Source: JBQTGK01 sp052400665
GTDB taxonomy: Bacteria > Bacteroidota > Bacteroidia > Bacteroidales > Marinifilaceae
Length of the DNA: 64,000 nt
Strand: one strand, 5' to 3'
Assembly: GCA_052400665.1 (NCBI GenBank)
Contig: JBQTGK010000007.1
Of the stretch, positions 41,834 through 50,229 are shown one piece after another (the first letter of the stretch is position 1; each line of letters starts with the position of its first letter). The notes below the pieces were generated by a model. It searched no databases. It was not told the origin of the DNA and was given only the letters and a program-made list of their open reading frames with translations. The position numbers and the translations under genes are program-made.

Positions 41834-42927
41834 TGAAAGTAACCTTACGTCAACGCAACAAAAGTGGTAAAATAAGCCTGTATCTGGATTTCTATCACAA
41901 AGGAATTAGAAAGTATGAATACTTAAGACTTTACCTTGTTGAAAAACCAAAAACAAGTGACGATCGTCGCCTAAACAAAGAAACACTAGAATTAGCTAAT
42001 AATTTAAGAGCCAAAAGGCAAATTGAACTTCAAAATGGTTTCTACGGATTTAGCGATTCTGAGAAAATATGCTCTAGTTTTCTACCCTACTTTGAATCTT
42101 TAGCTGAAAAACGCAAAGAAAGCGGAGGAAATTACGGCAACTGGATGAGTGCATTAAAACATCTAAAAAAATGGAAAAAGGCAGATGTTCGCTTCATGGA
42201 CATAAACAATGTATGGCTTGAAGATTTAAAACATTATCTGGTGTATGAAGCCAGGACAAAACAAGGAAAAAGCCTTTCTAAGAATTCATGTGTATCCTAT
42301 TTCAATAAGGTAAGAGCTACCTTAAAACAAGCTGTAAAAGACAAAATTATTTCTGAAAACCCAGGAGAAGATGTTAAAGGAATACAAGAGGCTGAAACAA
42401 AAAGAGAATTCTTAACGCTCGAAGAGCTTAAACAAATCGTAAATGCACATTGTGAAATCGAGGTACTAAAAAACGCATTTATCTTTAGTGCCCTTACCGG
42501 ATTACGTTTTTCGGATATTGAAAAACTAACATGGGCAGAAATACAACACTCCGAGGAAAATGGATACTATATTCGATTTAAACAACAAAAAACGAAAGGT
42601 CAGGAAACACTCCCAATATCCGAAGATGCCATCAAATTTACAGGAGAAAGACCGCCTAACAATCAAAAAGTATTTAAGGGACTTACCTATAGCGATTACA
42701 ACAACGCGAAAATTCGTGAATGGATGATACGTGCAGGAATCGAAAAACACATTACCTTCCACTGCGCACGACACACTTACGCAACGCTGCAATTAACATT
42801 AGGCACAGACATCTATACTGTTTCTAAACTACTAGGTCATAAAAGTCTAAAAACTACTGAAGTCTATGCAAAAATTATAGACGAAAAGAAAACCCAAGCC
42901 GCTAACCGAATTAAACTCGATCTTTAA
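41833..42927 (+). CDS. Tyrosine recombinase (integrase) of the element
   Basis: A 364-residue site-specific recombinase. N-terminal arm- and core-binding parts (about 1-195) contain a SAM-like domain (FLPYFESLAEKRKESGGNYG). The catalytic domain shows ALTGLRFSDIEKLTW (first Arg at about 224), HCARHTYATL (His 309, Arg 312), LLGHKSLKTTEVYAKI with the His and nucleophile Tyr at about 344. All catalytic residues are present. It is the type used by Bacteroidota integrative elements. Its nearness to the mnmE end makes it the enzyme that recognises that site. Confidence 0.93.
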   Translation: MKVTLRQRNKSGKISLYLDFYHKGIRKYEYLRLYLVEKPKTSDDRRLNKETLELANNLRAKRQIELQNGFYGFSDSEKICSSFLPYFESLAEKRKESGGNYGNWMSALKHLKKWKKADVRFMDINNVWLEDLKHYLVYEARTKQGKSLSKNSCVSYFNKVRATLKQAVKDKIISENPGEDVKGIQEAETKREFLTLEELKQIVNAHCEIEVLKNAFIFSALTGLRFSDIEKLTWAEIQHSEENGYYIRFKQQKTKGQETLPISEDAIKFTGERPPNNQKVFKGLTYSDYNNAKIREWMIRAGIEKHITFHCARHTYATLQLTLGTDIYTVSKLLGHKSLKTTEVYAKIIDEKKTQAANRIKLDL

Positions 42928-43949
42928 TGAACGCAATAGAATTATATCAAAAAATATTGTTCCTGGAGCTTCGCCCTTGGCAAATGAACAATCTCTCAGA
43001 TCTAAAATTCAAACACCTTATACTCGATATAAAAAAAGAGTACTATACACATCAACCCAATTACGAAGTAGTCTTTTGTAAACCTCTATCATATTTTCGT
43101 AAATACTACAACAATTTAATTGAATACTCTGCTATTAACTTTTTAAATGAGTTTTATTCCGAAATTCAACTAACATCCAATAAAAGCGAAATTGCCTATT
43201 TGGTCAATCAAGCTATAAATAAAAAGCTATCACAAAAATTAAAAGAAATAGATCAAGTTATTCAGAGTAGAAATTATACACCTGAACAATTCGATCTAAA
43301 CAGTCCTAACAAAGCTAAAGACCCTACCATTGCAGATGAATCCTATGTCATTCACCTGTTAAAATATCATATGATAAGATTGTTTATGGATATCCAGGAA
43401 ACTTATAAAAATGAACTACATGGTGAATACTTGAGTAAAGAGGAGATCTTTTACAAATATTTTAACGAGAATCCACCTTCTCAAGAAATTATAATTGAAG
43501 CTGATAATTTTCCAAATACCAATCCAATTATAAAAACAAGTACGGAAGAAACCAAACCAACATTTAACCCAATTAGGGATGATATAAGACCAAACAATAC
43601 GAAAGTGCTATTATTTGAGCAGATCATTAAAAACCCTTCCCGATTCTCACATATAGAAGAGTTGATGTATGAAAAAGAATTGATTGATGACAATTATAAT
43701 TTTAAGGATAAATACGGCATAAAAAGATATTTGGCGGCTCTTTATCATCAACTAATTAGAAAAGGATACTTCAACTCTCGCTACTTCCCTGAGAACAAAG
43801 AAATAGAACCTCTTATGATTAGAAAGTTCCTGGATTATAGATACAATTCAAACATAGATAAGCAATTCCGAACATGGAATAATGATCAAGCTGGATTATT
43901 AAATTTTATTGAAAAAGATTACTGGTTAGATAATATTTCTGCCTGTTAA
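42927..43949 (+). CDS. Hypothetical protein downstream of the integrase
   Basis: A 340-residue protein whose ATG overlaps the integrase stop by one base. Not recognised. Soluble and helical, with a Lys/Asn-rich composition. The C-terminal third (about 235-335: YGIKRYLAALYHQLIRKGYF and FRTWNNDQ) resembles the small helical tail that follows integrases in other Bacteroidota elements; that is from memory of context only. Probable accessory protein for the element. Confidence 0.65.
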   Translation: MNAIELYQKILFLELRPWQMNNLSDLKFKHLILDIKKEYYTHQPNYEVVFCKPLSYFRKYYNNLIEYSAINFLNEFYSEIQLTSNKSEIAYLVNQAINKKLSQKLKEIDQVIQSRNYTPEQFDLNSPNKAKDPTIADESYVIHLLKYHMIRLFMDIQETYKNELHGEYLSKEEIFYKYFNENPPSQEIIIEADNFPNTNPIIKTSTEETKPTFNPIRDDIRPNNTKVLLFEQIIKNPSRFSHIEELMYEKELIDDNYNFKDKYGIKRYLAALYHQLIRKGYFNSRYFPENKEIEPLMIRKFLDYRYNSNIDKQFRTWNNDQAGLLNFIEKDYWLDNISAC

Positions 43950-44100
43950 AATTGCGGTAATTTGCCGTCAATTTTCCAATTACAATTACCACTCAAAATC
44001 ATAAGTGGCTGATTTACTACACCCTACACTTTCCAAAATTACCACATAATAAACTGCCATCATTGCTGTATTATATTGCATATGTCATTGATAATCAGTG

Positions 44101-44451
44101 ATGACTTTATCGATAGAGTCCATTTTCAAACTTGTAATTCACAAAGGAATGGATTCAGTTATTTTAAAAAAATTAGAAAGCATTGAACAGATGCTTACTG
44201 AGCAGAATATGCTCAAAAAAGAAGTAATAAACTTCAACGAAGCCTGTAAATACCTTGAGTTCTCAGAATCTCACTTGTACAAACTAACAAGTAGTAATCT
44301 GATACCCCATTACAAACCCAACGGGAAAAAAATCTATTTCAACCGCAAAGAATTAGATACCTGGTTGCTGCGCAACCGTATTAGCTCTAAAGATGAAATA
44401 GATCAAAGAGCAGCCGATTATCTCGTAAAAAAAGGGAGGATCACATTATGA
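44101..44451 (+). CDS. HTH_17 DNA-binding protein 1
   Basis: About 116 residues from the ATG at 44101 (an in-frame GTG lies just before; ATG at 44149 is also possible). The first 45 residues form a short helix (KKLESIEQMLTEQNMLKKEV). Then the HTH_17/excisionase domain VINFNEACKYLEFSESHLYK with the wing NGKKIYFNRKELDTWL. It shares 4 bases with the next HTH gene. Likely a regulator or excision/replication accessory protein. Confidence 0.75.
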   Translation: MTLSIESIFKLVIHKGMDSVILKKLESIEQMLTEQNMLKKEVINFNEACKYLEFSESHLYKLTSSNLIPHYKPNGKKIYFNRKELDTWLLRNRISSKDEIDQRAADYLVKKGRITL

Positions 44452-44741
44452 CTCAAATCATAAAAATGATGTTGAATCTCTCAGGCGAGATCAAATCAAT
44501 CAAAATACTGCTCGAAACTTTTCACAAAACAAGACTCGAAAAGTTCACCGAAGCATGGATCGACGGACAGGATGTAATGCAAGTGCTGCACATCAGCAAA
44601 AGAACTCTGCAAACCCTCAGGGACAGTCATACACTTCCCTACAGCCGCATCAATGGCAAATTCTACTACAAGCTTTCTGATATAGAGAACATGTTGGAAT
44701 CCAACTATTCACCATCTAAATCAGCACGCCATGGAAAATAG
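44448..44741 (+). CDS. HTH_17 DNA-binding protein 2
   Basis: A 97-residue protein with a helical start and an HTH domain, DGQDVMQVLHISKRTLQTLR with the wing SRINGKFYYKLSDIENML. ATGA overlap with the upstream HTH gene and an 11-base overlap with the primase-like gene downstream show a coupled operon. It is a paired paralogue of its neighbour in fold, not in sequence. Such HTH pairs before primase-like genes are common in Bacteroidota mobile elements. Confidence 0.75.
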   Translation: MTQIIKMMLNLSGEIKSIKILLETFHKTRLEKFTEAWIDGQDVMQVLHISKRTLQTLRDSHTLPYSRINGKFYYKLSDIENMLESNYSPSKSARHGK

Positions 44742-45663
44742 CAGAAAAGCCATTTTGTCTAAAACCCATTGCGGTTTAAAGATATACGCACACATACTGC
44801 GTAAATATTATCCTGGAACAACAGTCCTTTCCCTTTCGGGGAAGGATTGCCTTCCGGCAAGGAATCCTTTCAACGCCGATAAAGCAACATTAAAAATTTC
44901 AATCAAAGACAATTGCGGCTGGCATACCGACACAGAAAAAGCAATTCCCGATGGTGATGTTTTCGACTTTGCAGAACAACATTACAAAATAGAAGGCGAT
45001 GATTTGCTTCAAAGAATAAAGGAAGAATTAAACCTCAGTAAGCTAAAAGTTCAATCAGGTACCGAAATAAACCTAAGCTTGTTAAATGCACCTCGTTTTT
45101 CCTATTTCAAGCATCCAATTCGCAATACAGTACCTTTTGAAAAATTCACATTGCTCGATGTATATCAGGTAATCATCGGAAATGCTTTTAAGAAGAATAC
45201 CAAAGCTTTGCGTAAAATTAGCGATCCAAAACAAGCGCGAAATTTTAAAGCCAACAACTTCGATTACGTTACCTTTTCAGGTGTTTTCTCAAAACGAAAA
45301 GATACCGAATTAATTAAGCATTCAGGCTTACTGACCATCGATTTCGACCACATTCCAAACCTTCAGCAATTGAAAAATCAACTACTGAACGATGAATACT
45401 TCGAAACCGAACTGATGTTCACATCACCCTCAGGAGATGGCTTAAAATGGATCATTTCCATTGATCTCTCACAAGCCTCACATGCCAATAACTTTCAGGC
45501 AATAGCGAACTATATCAAATACACTTACAAGGTAGAAGTTGATAAATCAGGCAAAGACATTTCAAGGGCATGTTTTCTGCCTCACGATCCCGAAGCCTAT
45601 ATCAATCCCAATTATTTCAGTAATCGTAAATCAGTAAATACAGAGAATTATGAAAGCAAATAA
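44731..45663 (+). CDS. Primase-like protein with BT4734/VirE-N type domain
   Basis: A 310-residue protein. The N-terminal part has CHC2-like traits: CGLKIYAHILRKYYPG, NCGWHTDTEKAIPDGDVFDF and a following helix (about 1-100). The C-terminal part (about 140-305) is the BT4734/BF3469 (VirE-N) type domain: TIDFDHIPNLQQLKNQL with an acidic pair, FTSPSGDGLKWIISID, and DKSGKDISRACFLPHDPEAY. This order is close to archaeo-eukaryotic primases. It probably primes element DNA synthesis together with the downstream PriCT-2/DUF3987 protein; the activity is inferred. Confidence 0.72.
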   Translation: MENSRKAILSKTHCGLKIYAHILRKYYPGTTVLSLSGKDCLPARNPFNADKATLKISIKDNCGWHTDTEKAIPDGDVFDFAEQHYKIEGDDLLQRIKEELNLSKLKVQSGTEINLSLLNAPRFSYFKHPIRNTVPFEKFTLLDVYQVIIGNAFKKNTKALRKISDPKQARNFKANNFDYVTFSGVFSKRKDTELIKHSGLLTIDFDHIPNLQQLKNQLLNDEYFETELMFTSPSGDGLKWIISIDLSQASHANNFQAIANYIKYTYKVEVDKSGKDISRACFLPHDPEAYINPNYFSNRKSVNTENYESK

Positions 45664-45802
45664 ATACATCAAATATATATTTAGATTCCTACAAAAAGTA
45701 ACATCAAACACCTGGCCCATCTGGTGGACAGTCATTCCCTTTCTCTTGCTCTATTCGGTTCAGTTTTCCAAATGTTCACAAATTTTTCGTGTAATCCTTT
45801 AA
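45650..45802 (+). CDS. Small membrane protein (50 aa) in the replication module
   Basis: ATG at 45650, inside the end of the primase-like gene and in another frame, opens MKANKYIKYIFRFLQKVTSN. One membrane helix TWPIWWTVIPFLLLYSVQF follows, then a basic tail to the stop at 45802, 11 bases before the next ATG. The overlap and spacing fit an operon gene. No homologue is recognised, and it could be chance in an AT-rich stretch. Confidence 0.45.
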   Translation: MKANKYIKYIFRFLQKVTSNTWPIWWTVIPFLLLYSVQFSKCSQIFRVIL

Positions 45803-45813
45803 AAGCAATAGTC

Positions 45814-47655
45814 ATGAAGAAAGAATTCAAGCCACAAGAATGGCTAAACATAGATACTAGTAGTAATACAATGCCTTGTGTTTCAAATCAAAGAACAGAC
45901 GCAATGTCTTGTACCTCAAAGACCCCTTTAGGGAATTGGAGCAAAGCGGAAATCGACGAAGTCCATTTAGGAGTTACTGACATCGAACAACCTGAATTAA
46001 GCGAAGTCGAAATGATCACCCAGCGCATCGAATCCAGCCAAACCGACATCACAACAAATTATGCCGATTGGCGCGATATAGGCTTTGCACTAGCCGATGA
46101 ATTAGGAGAAGCAGGTAGAGATTACTACCATCGCATCAGCCGATTCCATCCCGATTACAACACGAAGGATTGCAATCAGCAATTCGACAAATGCCTCAAA
46201 GCAAACGGACAGGGAATCACAATCAAAACCCTCTTCCATCTCGCCAAATCCGAAGGAATCAATATTTCCTTTCCCAAGACTAAAAGAAACCTGTCAGAGT
46301 CTTCAAGACCTGACAGCGTTTTAAACGCCAATGAAGAAGTCATTTTCAATACCCCACAAATCCCCTCTTTAATCTATGAGCAATTGCCCGATATTTTGAA
46401 AGAAAGCACTAATCTATTTCAAGAAGGCATCGAAAAAGATGTATTCCTAATTGGTGCATTATCTGTTATCAGTGCATGCTTACCCAATATCGAAGGAATC
46501 TATTTCGATGAGCCCGTTTCAGCTCATCTCTATGCCTTCATCACAGCACCTGCCGGATCAGGTAAAGGAAAGCTGAAATGGGCAAAATACTTTGGCATAA
46601 AAATTCATAAAACCATTGTCGAAGAATCCATTCAGGAAAAAGAAGAGTATGACCGGCAAATAGAGGAATACAACAACCTCAATAAAAAACAGCGTCAGGC
46701 TGTCGAAAAACCCATCGAACCCAAACGTAAAATGTTCTACATTCCTGCCAATAGCAGTGCTTCTGCATTTATCCAGGCATTGGCCGATAACGATTTTAAA
46801 GGCATCATTTTCGAAACCGAAGCCGATACCCTGTCAGGAACCCTAAAACAAGATTGGGGAAACTTTACCGATGTGCTCCGAAAAGCCTTTCACCACGAAA
46901 GTACCAACATGTTTCGTCGGAAAGACAGTGAATACATCGAAATTGAAGATCCACATCTGGCAATTGCCCTGTCTGGTACGCCAAAACAGGTACACAACAT
47001 GATGCCCGATGCGGAAAACGGACTCTTCAGTCGTTTCCTTTATTACGCTTTCGAAGATTTCAGCGACTTTAAAAATCCATTTGTTTCTTACTCCTCAGTC
47101 AATTATACCGAGTTTTTCGAAGCGAAAGCCCGGGAAATAGATGACTTGTATCAAATGCTGAAACAAAACAGTTCTCCCATTCGTTTTTCTTTCACAAACA
47201 AACAAGGAGAAAGATTCACCCAACAATTCAACACCCTTTACAATCGCAACCGAATGTTACTGGGGAACGATTTCAATGCAAATAGCCGACGTTTAGGCCT
47301 AATAACTTTCAGAATTGCCATGGTTCTTCGCAGCCTTCGAATTCTCGAAGACGGCGACACATCAACTCCATTACTCTGCAACGAAGTCGATTTCCAAACA
47401 GCCATCGAAATAGCTTTCACTTTAGAAAAGCATGCTATCGCTGTATTTCAAAACCTCCCCAACAACAACAACTTAAAGGGAATTAAACTGAAATTCTACA
47501 ACGCTTTGCCCCACGAGTTCAATCGGCAGGAATATTTGGCAGTTGCAAAACAGCTTGATATAAAAGATAAGACTGCAGAAAAGTACGTCACACAATTTCG
47601 TGAAGCTAAGCTGCTCAGCCACGAGCATAACAAATACACAAAAACAAATACATAA
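45814..47655 (+). CDS. PriCT-2 / DUF3987 helicase-like replication protein
   Basis: From the ATG at 45814 the protein has 613 residues; the frame is open 30 codons further, but that part overlaps the small membrane frame and lacks a ribosome-binding site. A PriCT-2-like domain (EMITQRIESSQTDITTNYAD, WRDIGFALADELGEAGRDYY, about 35-115) precedes a DUF3987 domain. The latter has a Walker A-like APAGSGKGKLKWA (about 220) and an acidic ETEADTL. DUF3987 proteins are thought to be the helicase partner of mobile primases. It is likely the element's replication initiator or helicase, and may allow a circular form to copy itself. Confidence 0.78.
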   Translation: MKKEFKPQEWLNIDTSSNTMPCVSNQRTDAMSCTSKTPLGNWSKAEIDEVHLGVTDIEQPELSEVEMITQRIESSQTDITTNYADWRDIGFALADELGEAGRDYYHRISRFHPDYNTKDCNQQFDKCLKANGQGITIKTLFHLAKSEGINISFPKTKRNLSESSRPDSVLNANEEVIFNTPQIPSLIYEQLPDILKESTNLFQEGIEKDVFLIGALSVISACLPNIEGIYFDEPVSAHLYAFITAPAGSGKGKLKWAKYFGIKIHKTIVEESIQEKEEYDRQIEEYNNLNKKQRQAVEKPIEPKRKMFYIPANSSASAFIQALADNDFKGIIFETEADTLSGTLKQDWGNFTDVLRKAFHHESTNMFRRKDSEYIEIEDPHLAIALSGTPKQVHNMMPDAENGLFSRFLYYAFEDFSDFKNPFVSYSSVNYTEFFEAKAREIDDLYQMLKQNSSPIRFSFTNKQGERFTQQFNTLYNRNRMLLGNDFNANSRRLGLITFRIAMVLRSLRILEDGDTSTPLLCNEVDFQTAIEIAFTLEKHAIAVFQNLPNNNNLKGIKLKFYNALPHEFNRQEYLAVAKQLDIKDKTAEKYVTQFREAKLLSHEHNKYTKTNT

Positions 47656-47666
47656 TACTCTATCCC

Positions 47667-47707
47667 AATGGGATGCAATACCAAATAGGTGAGCATCCCA
47701 TTTTTAT
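47667..47707 (+). terminator. Terminator of the replication module
   Basis: AATGGGATGC / GCATCCCATT 10-bp stem, 16-base loop, followed by TTTTATTTATT; 11 bases past the DUF3987 stop. Confidence 0.75.
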
Positions 47708-47844
47708 TTATTCAAAGAACAAAACTTGGCACATTTGACAGGTTGATTTTAAAATTTAAAAACGTAAATTGATGTGCTTTTTTTACTCCTTTTAAAATAA
47801 TCAAGCACTGTAAAAGGAGATAATAAATAATAACCCTAAAAAAA

Positions 47845-48531
47845 ATGGTAATCTCTGACAATGAATTAAATATTCTCAAAAATCTAATAGTAGGTAAATC
47901 AATTGCCAAAGTATTGGAAATATTAAAAGCTTCTGAAGAAGAAATTGGCCTTATAGGTGTAAAATCAAATGAAACTTATACCAATAATGTGTGGGATAAT
48001 AATGCTGATAAAATTATTCATTATTACACCTCAAACATACACAGACCTTGCAAAAGGAGATTGCGAAAAAAAATTGAACTCCTAAATGCGAAAAAAGGTT
48101 TTGCCATTCCTCAAGATCAATTAATAGCTAAAAAGCAAGCTAAACCAACACCTGAACAGAAACCTAAGAAAACAACTCTTTCATTAGCAAAACAGGAAGC
48201 CATAGAAAAGGAAGCAAAACACAACATCTATGTTTATTTTCAAAGATTAAACTATGCAAAAGAAATTTTTAAAATATACAATTCACCAGATGTATTTACA
48301 AACCTAAAAAATCACATGCTTGAATTGTATGAATCAGACAAAGAAGTGTACAACAGGATACTTCGTAAAAAGAATTTCGATGGGTTGTGCAAATGCTTAC
48401 CAAAAATGAATTCTACCAAAACAGCAATTAAATTATTCGAATTCAAAAAAAGAAATAGCGAAGATCATTCAAATGATGATAGGAATTCTATTCATGCAAT
48501 TTCCATCCCCATGGGTGGTAAAAATAATTAG
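47845..48531 (+). CDS. Hypothetical element protein, 228 aa
   Basis: Not recognised. A soluble Lys-rich protein (KKQAKPTPEQKPKKTTLSLA in the middle, about 93-112) with an N-terminal helix pair (LKNLIVGKSIAKVLEILKAS) and a C-terminal region with CKCLPKMNS. The preceding spacer has a purine-rich AAAGGAGATAATAAATAATA. It stands alone between the replication module and the BREX locus, and may be a cargo or regulatory gene. Confidence 0.6.
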   Translation: MVISDNELNILKNLIVGKSIAKVLEILKASEEEIGLIGVKSNETYTNNVWDNNADKIIHYYTSNIHRPCKRRLRKKIELLNAKKGFAIPQDQLIAKKQAKPTPEQKPKKTTLSLAKQEAIEKEAKHNIYVYFQRLNYAKEIFKIYNSPDVFTNLKNHMLELYESDKEVYNRILRKKNFDGLCKCLPKMNSTKTAIKLFEFKKRNSEDHSNDDRNSIHAISIPMGGKNN

Positions 48532-48602
48532 GAAATAGGAAACAGAGGAAATATAGGAATTCAAATCGTTTAATTAAAATATTGATTAATTAGGAGTTGG
48601 TT

Positions 48603-48620
48603 GTTGAGCGTAGTCGAAAC
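48603..48620 (+). repeat. Fragment of a dispersed Bacteroidota repeat
   Basis: GTTGAGCGTAGTCGAAAC, 18 bases, in the spacer before the BREX regulator. I recall this string as a frequent intergenic motif in Bacteroidota genomes; in this window it is single, so the claim rests on memory. Confidence 0.35.
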
Positions 48621-48704
48621 ATTCTATACTTCCTACAATTCCCCCTCTCCTATGTTAATAAAAATTAGCCTTTTCTTTCTTTTCTTTGCTTTTACTTTAG
48701 TACA

Positions 48705-48722
48705 TTGTCCAATATTTGACAA
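48705..48722. promoter_or_regulatory. Palindromic operator overlapping the BREX promoter
   Basis: TTGTCCAATATTTGACAA is an 18-bp palindrome with 8 of 9 pairs matched. It contains the -7-like AATATTTG (48711-48718, one base off TAnnTTTG) and ends 18 bases before the XRE gene. A protein bound here would block the promoter, so it is a good candidate for XRE autoregulation of the BREX operon. Confidence 0.6.
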
Positions 48723-48740
48723 GTCACAAACAAAATAGTC

Positions 48741-49022
48741 ATGTTTTTAGGAAAACGAATCAGAGAACTCAGAGAAGAAAGAGAATTACTGCAACGGCAA
48801 TTAGCAGCTGAATTGGAAATTGACACACCAATGTTTAGCAAAATTGAACGTGGCGATCGTAAAGCAAAACGGGAACAAGTTGTTAAAATGGCAAAGCTTT
48901 TCGAAGTTGATCAAGAAGAACTAATATCTCTTTGGTTGGCTGGTCAGATTTATGGGATTGTCAAAAATGAAAACGAAGCATTAAATGCTTTAGAAATTGT
49001 TAAACAACTATACAAGGATTGA
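48741..49022 (+). CDS. XRE-family regulator at the head of the BREX locus
   Basis: A 93-residue protein with an HTH_3 domain at about 4-60 (RIRELREERELLQRQLAAEL, then TPMFSKIERGDRKAKREQVV). A helical tail for dimerisation follows. It lies 14 bases before brxA (its stop is followed closely by AGAGGTG and the brxA ATG) and 18 after a palindrome. It replaces the WYL-type BrxR known from other BREX loci. Repression of BREX expression is inferred. Confidence 0.83.
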   Translation: MFLGKRIRELREERELLQRQLAAELEIDTPMFSKIERGDRKAKREQVVKMAKLFEVDQEELISLWLAGQIYGIVKNENEALNALEIVKQLYKD

Positions 49023-49036
49023 ATAAGAGGTGCCAG

Positions 49037-49633
49037 ATGACCAGAAATAAAACAAAATACGAATCTAATTTTACGTCAGCGGGATTACTTTACCATGAAT
49101 TCATAGCCCTTCAAAATGTTTTATTAAGTCCAAATTTTTCTGTATTAATGCAATCAGAACAAAAGGATAACCAGTATTTAGGAATCGCAACACAAACAGG
49201 ACGCAAAAGGGCTATTCATGAAATTAAAAGAAGATATTCAAATGCTCCAAGCGGATTTTGGCAGCAGTTTTTCGAATGGGATATTCAAGAACAGAAACTT
49301 GGATTATTTTTTTTGATATTAAAAACTTATCCCATAATATTTGAACTTCATTGGAATGTTACCTTAAATAAGTTCCGTACAGGAGATAATTTAGATTCTT
49401 ATGACTTAACCATGAAATTTGACGAATTATCTTCAAACAATGAGATAATTGATTCATGGGCGAATTCTACAATTAACAAATTAAATACAAGATATAGAAG
49501 AGCATTAACAGAGGTTGGTATGCTAAAAAACAAAGCGCTCCAAAAACCTCCTGTAAATAAACCCTTGTATTGGGACTATTACAAAAATATCTCCGAAGCA
49601 TGGTTCCTAGAAGCCTGTTTCCAAAAAAATTAA
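49037..49633 (+). CDS. brxA: BrxA (DUF1819), BREX type I
   Basis: BREX component BrxA of 198 residues, a small DNA-binding protein in known systems. The DUF1819 pattern is visible: ESNFTSAGLLYHEFIALQNV near the start, AIHEIKRRY, PSGFWQQFFEW, and LLSPNFSVLMQSE; tail SEAWFLEACF. The ATG at 49037 has a GAGG site 9 bases upstream; an in-frame TTG at 49019 overlaps the regulator stop and is less likely. First core gene of the locus. Confidence 0.88.
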   Translation: MTRNKTKYESNFTSAGLLYHEFIALQNVLLSPNFSVLMQSEQKDNQYLGIATQTGRKRAIHEIKRRYSNAPSGFWQQFFEWDIQEQKLGLFFLILKTYPIIFELHWNVTLNKFRTGDNLDSYDLTMKFDELSSNNEIIDSWANSTINKLNTRYRRALTEVGMLKNKALQKPPVNKPLYWDYYKNISEAWFLEACFQKN

Positions 49634-49636
49634 ACA

Positions 49637-50227
49637 ATGACCATTACCGAACTATACACACAATTAAGCGATAAAGATTTTCAAAACCACCAAACTGGCA
49701 ATCTATTCTTTCCTGCATACATGTACATGTACGACCCCGAGAAAGAATACGAAGTAGATGCGGAAATCTTAGACATCAAAAATCGTTTACATCGCCCAAG
49801 TAATTACCTGGATGTAATGGTAATTGATATTTTTGAGGTTTTTGTTGAATACCTCAAACAAGAAAAGTTTGGACGAGAAACAAAATTTAATTACTACACC
49901 CAATTTGAAACTTCAAAGCCTGATGCTGTAGATAAATCCCTGAAAATGGATGCCTACAACCAACGTTTTTTAAACTTCTTATCCAACAAAATTGAAGAAC
50001 ATCTAAAACAAGCAAATGATTTTGAAGTAGCCTATGTATTTGTAAAAGGTTTTGGCAGGTCATTCCCCTACATACGTGCCAGCCGCTTTATGAACAACTT
50101 CGAGAAGTATATAAAAGGCTATAAACTTATCATGTTTTACCCAGGCGAAGCAAAGAACTATTACAGCCTGTTTGAATTGTTAAAAGACGAAAACCTATAT
50201 CGAGCTATCAAATTAATCAACGAATAA
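49637..50227 (+). CDS. brxB: BrxB (DUF1788), BREX type I
   Basis: BREX component BrxB of 196 residues. DUF1788 features: FFPAYMYMYDPEKEYEVDAE (about 23-42), IDIFEVFVEYL, the CGFGR-like VFVKGFGRSFPYIRASRFMN (about 137-156), and FYPGEAKNYYSLFELLKDEN. It starts 3 bases after brxA and ends 2 before brxC, so the genes are translated as a unit. Molecular role of BrxB is still poorly defined. Confidence 0.88.
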   Translation: MTITELYTQLSDKDFQNHQTGNLFFPAYMYMYDPEKEYEVDAEILDIKNRLHRPSNYLDVMVIDIFEVFVEYLKQEKFGRETKFNYYTQFETSKPDAVDKSLKMDAYNQRFLNFLSNKIEEHLKQANDFEVAYVFVKGFGRSFPYIRASRFMNNFEKYIKGYKLIMFYPGEAKNYYSLFELLKDENLYRAIKLINE

Positions 50228-50229
50228 GC

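Noticed and set aside
47712..47909. Minus-strand 65-codon frame at the start of the 228-residue element gene
   Set aside because: Mostly opposite to the spacer and gene start; Phe/Leu/Ile-rich translation of an AT-rich stretch.
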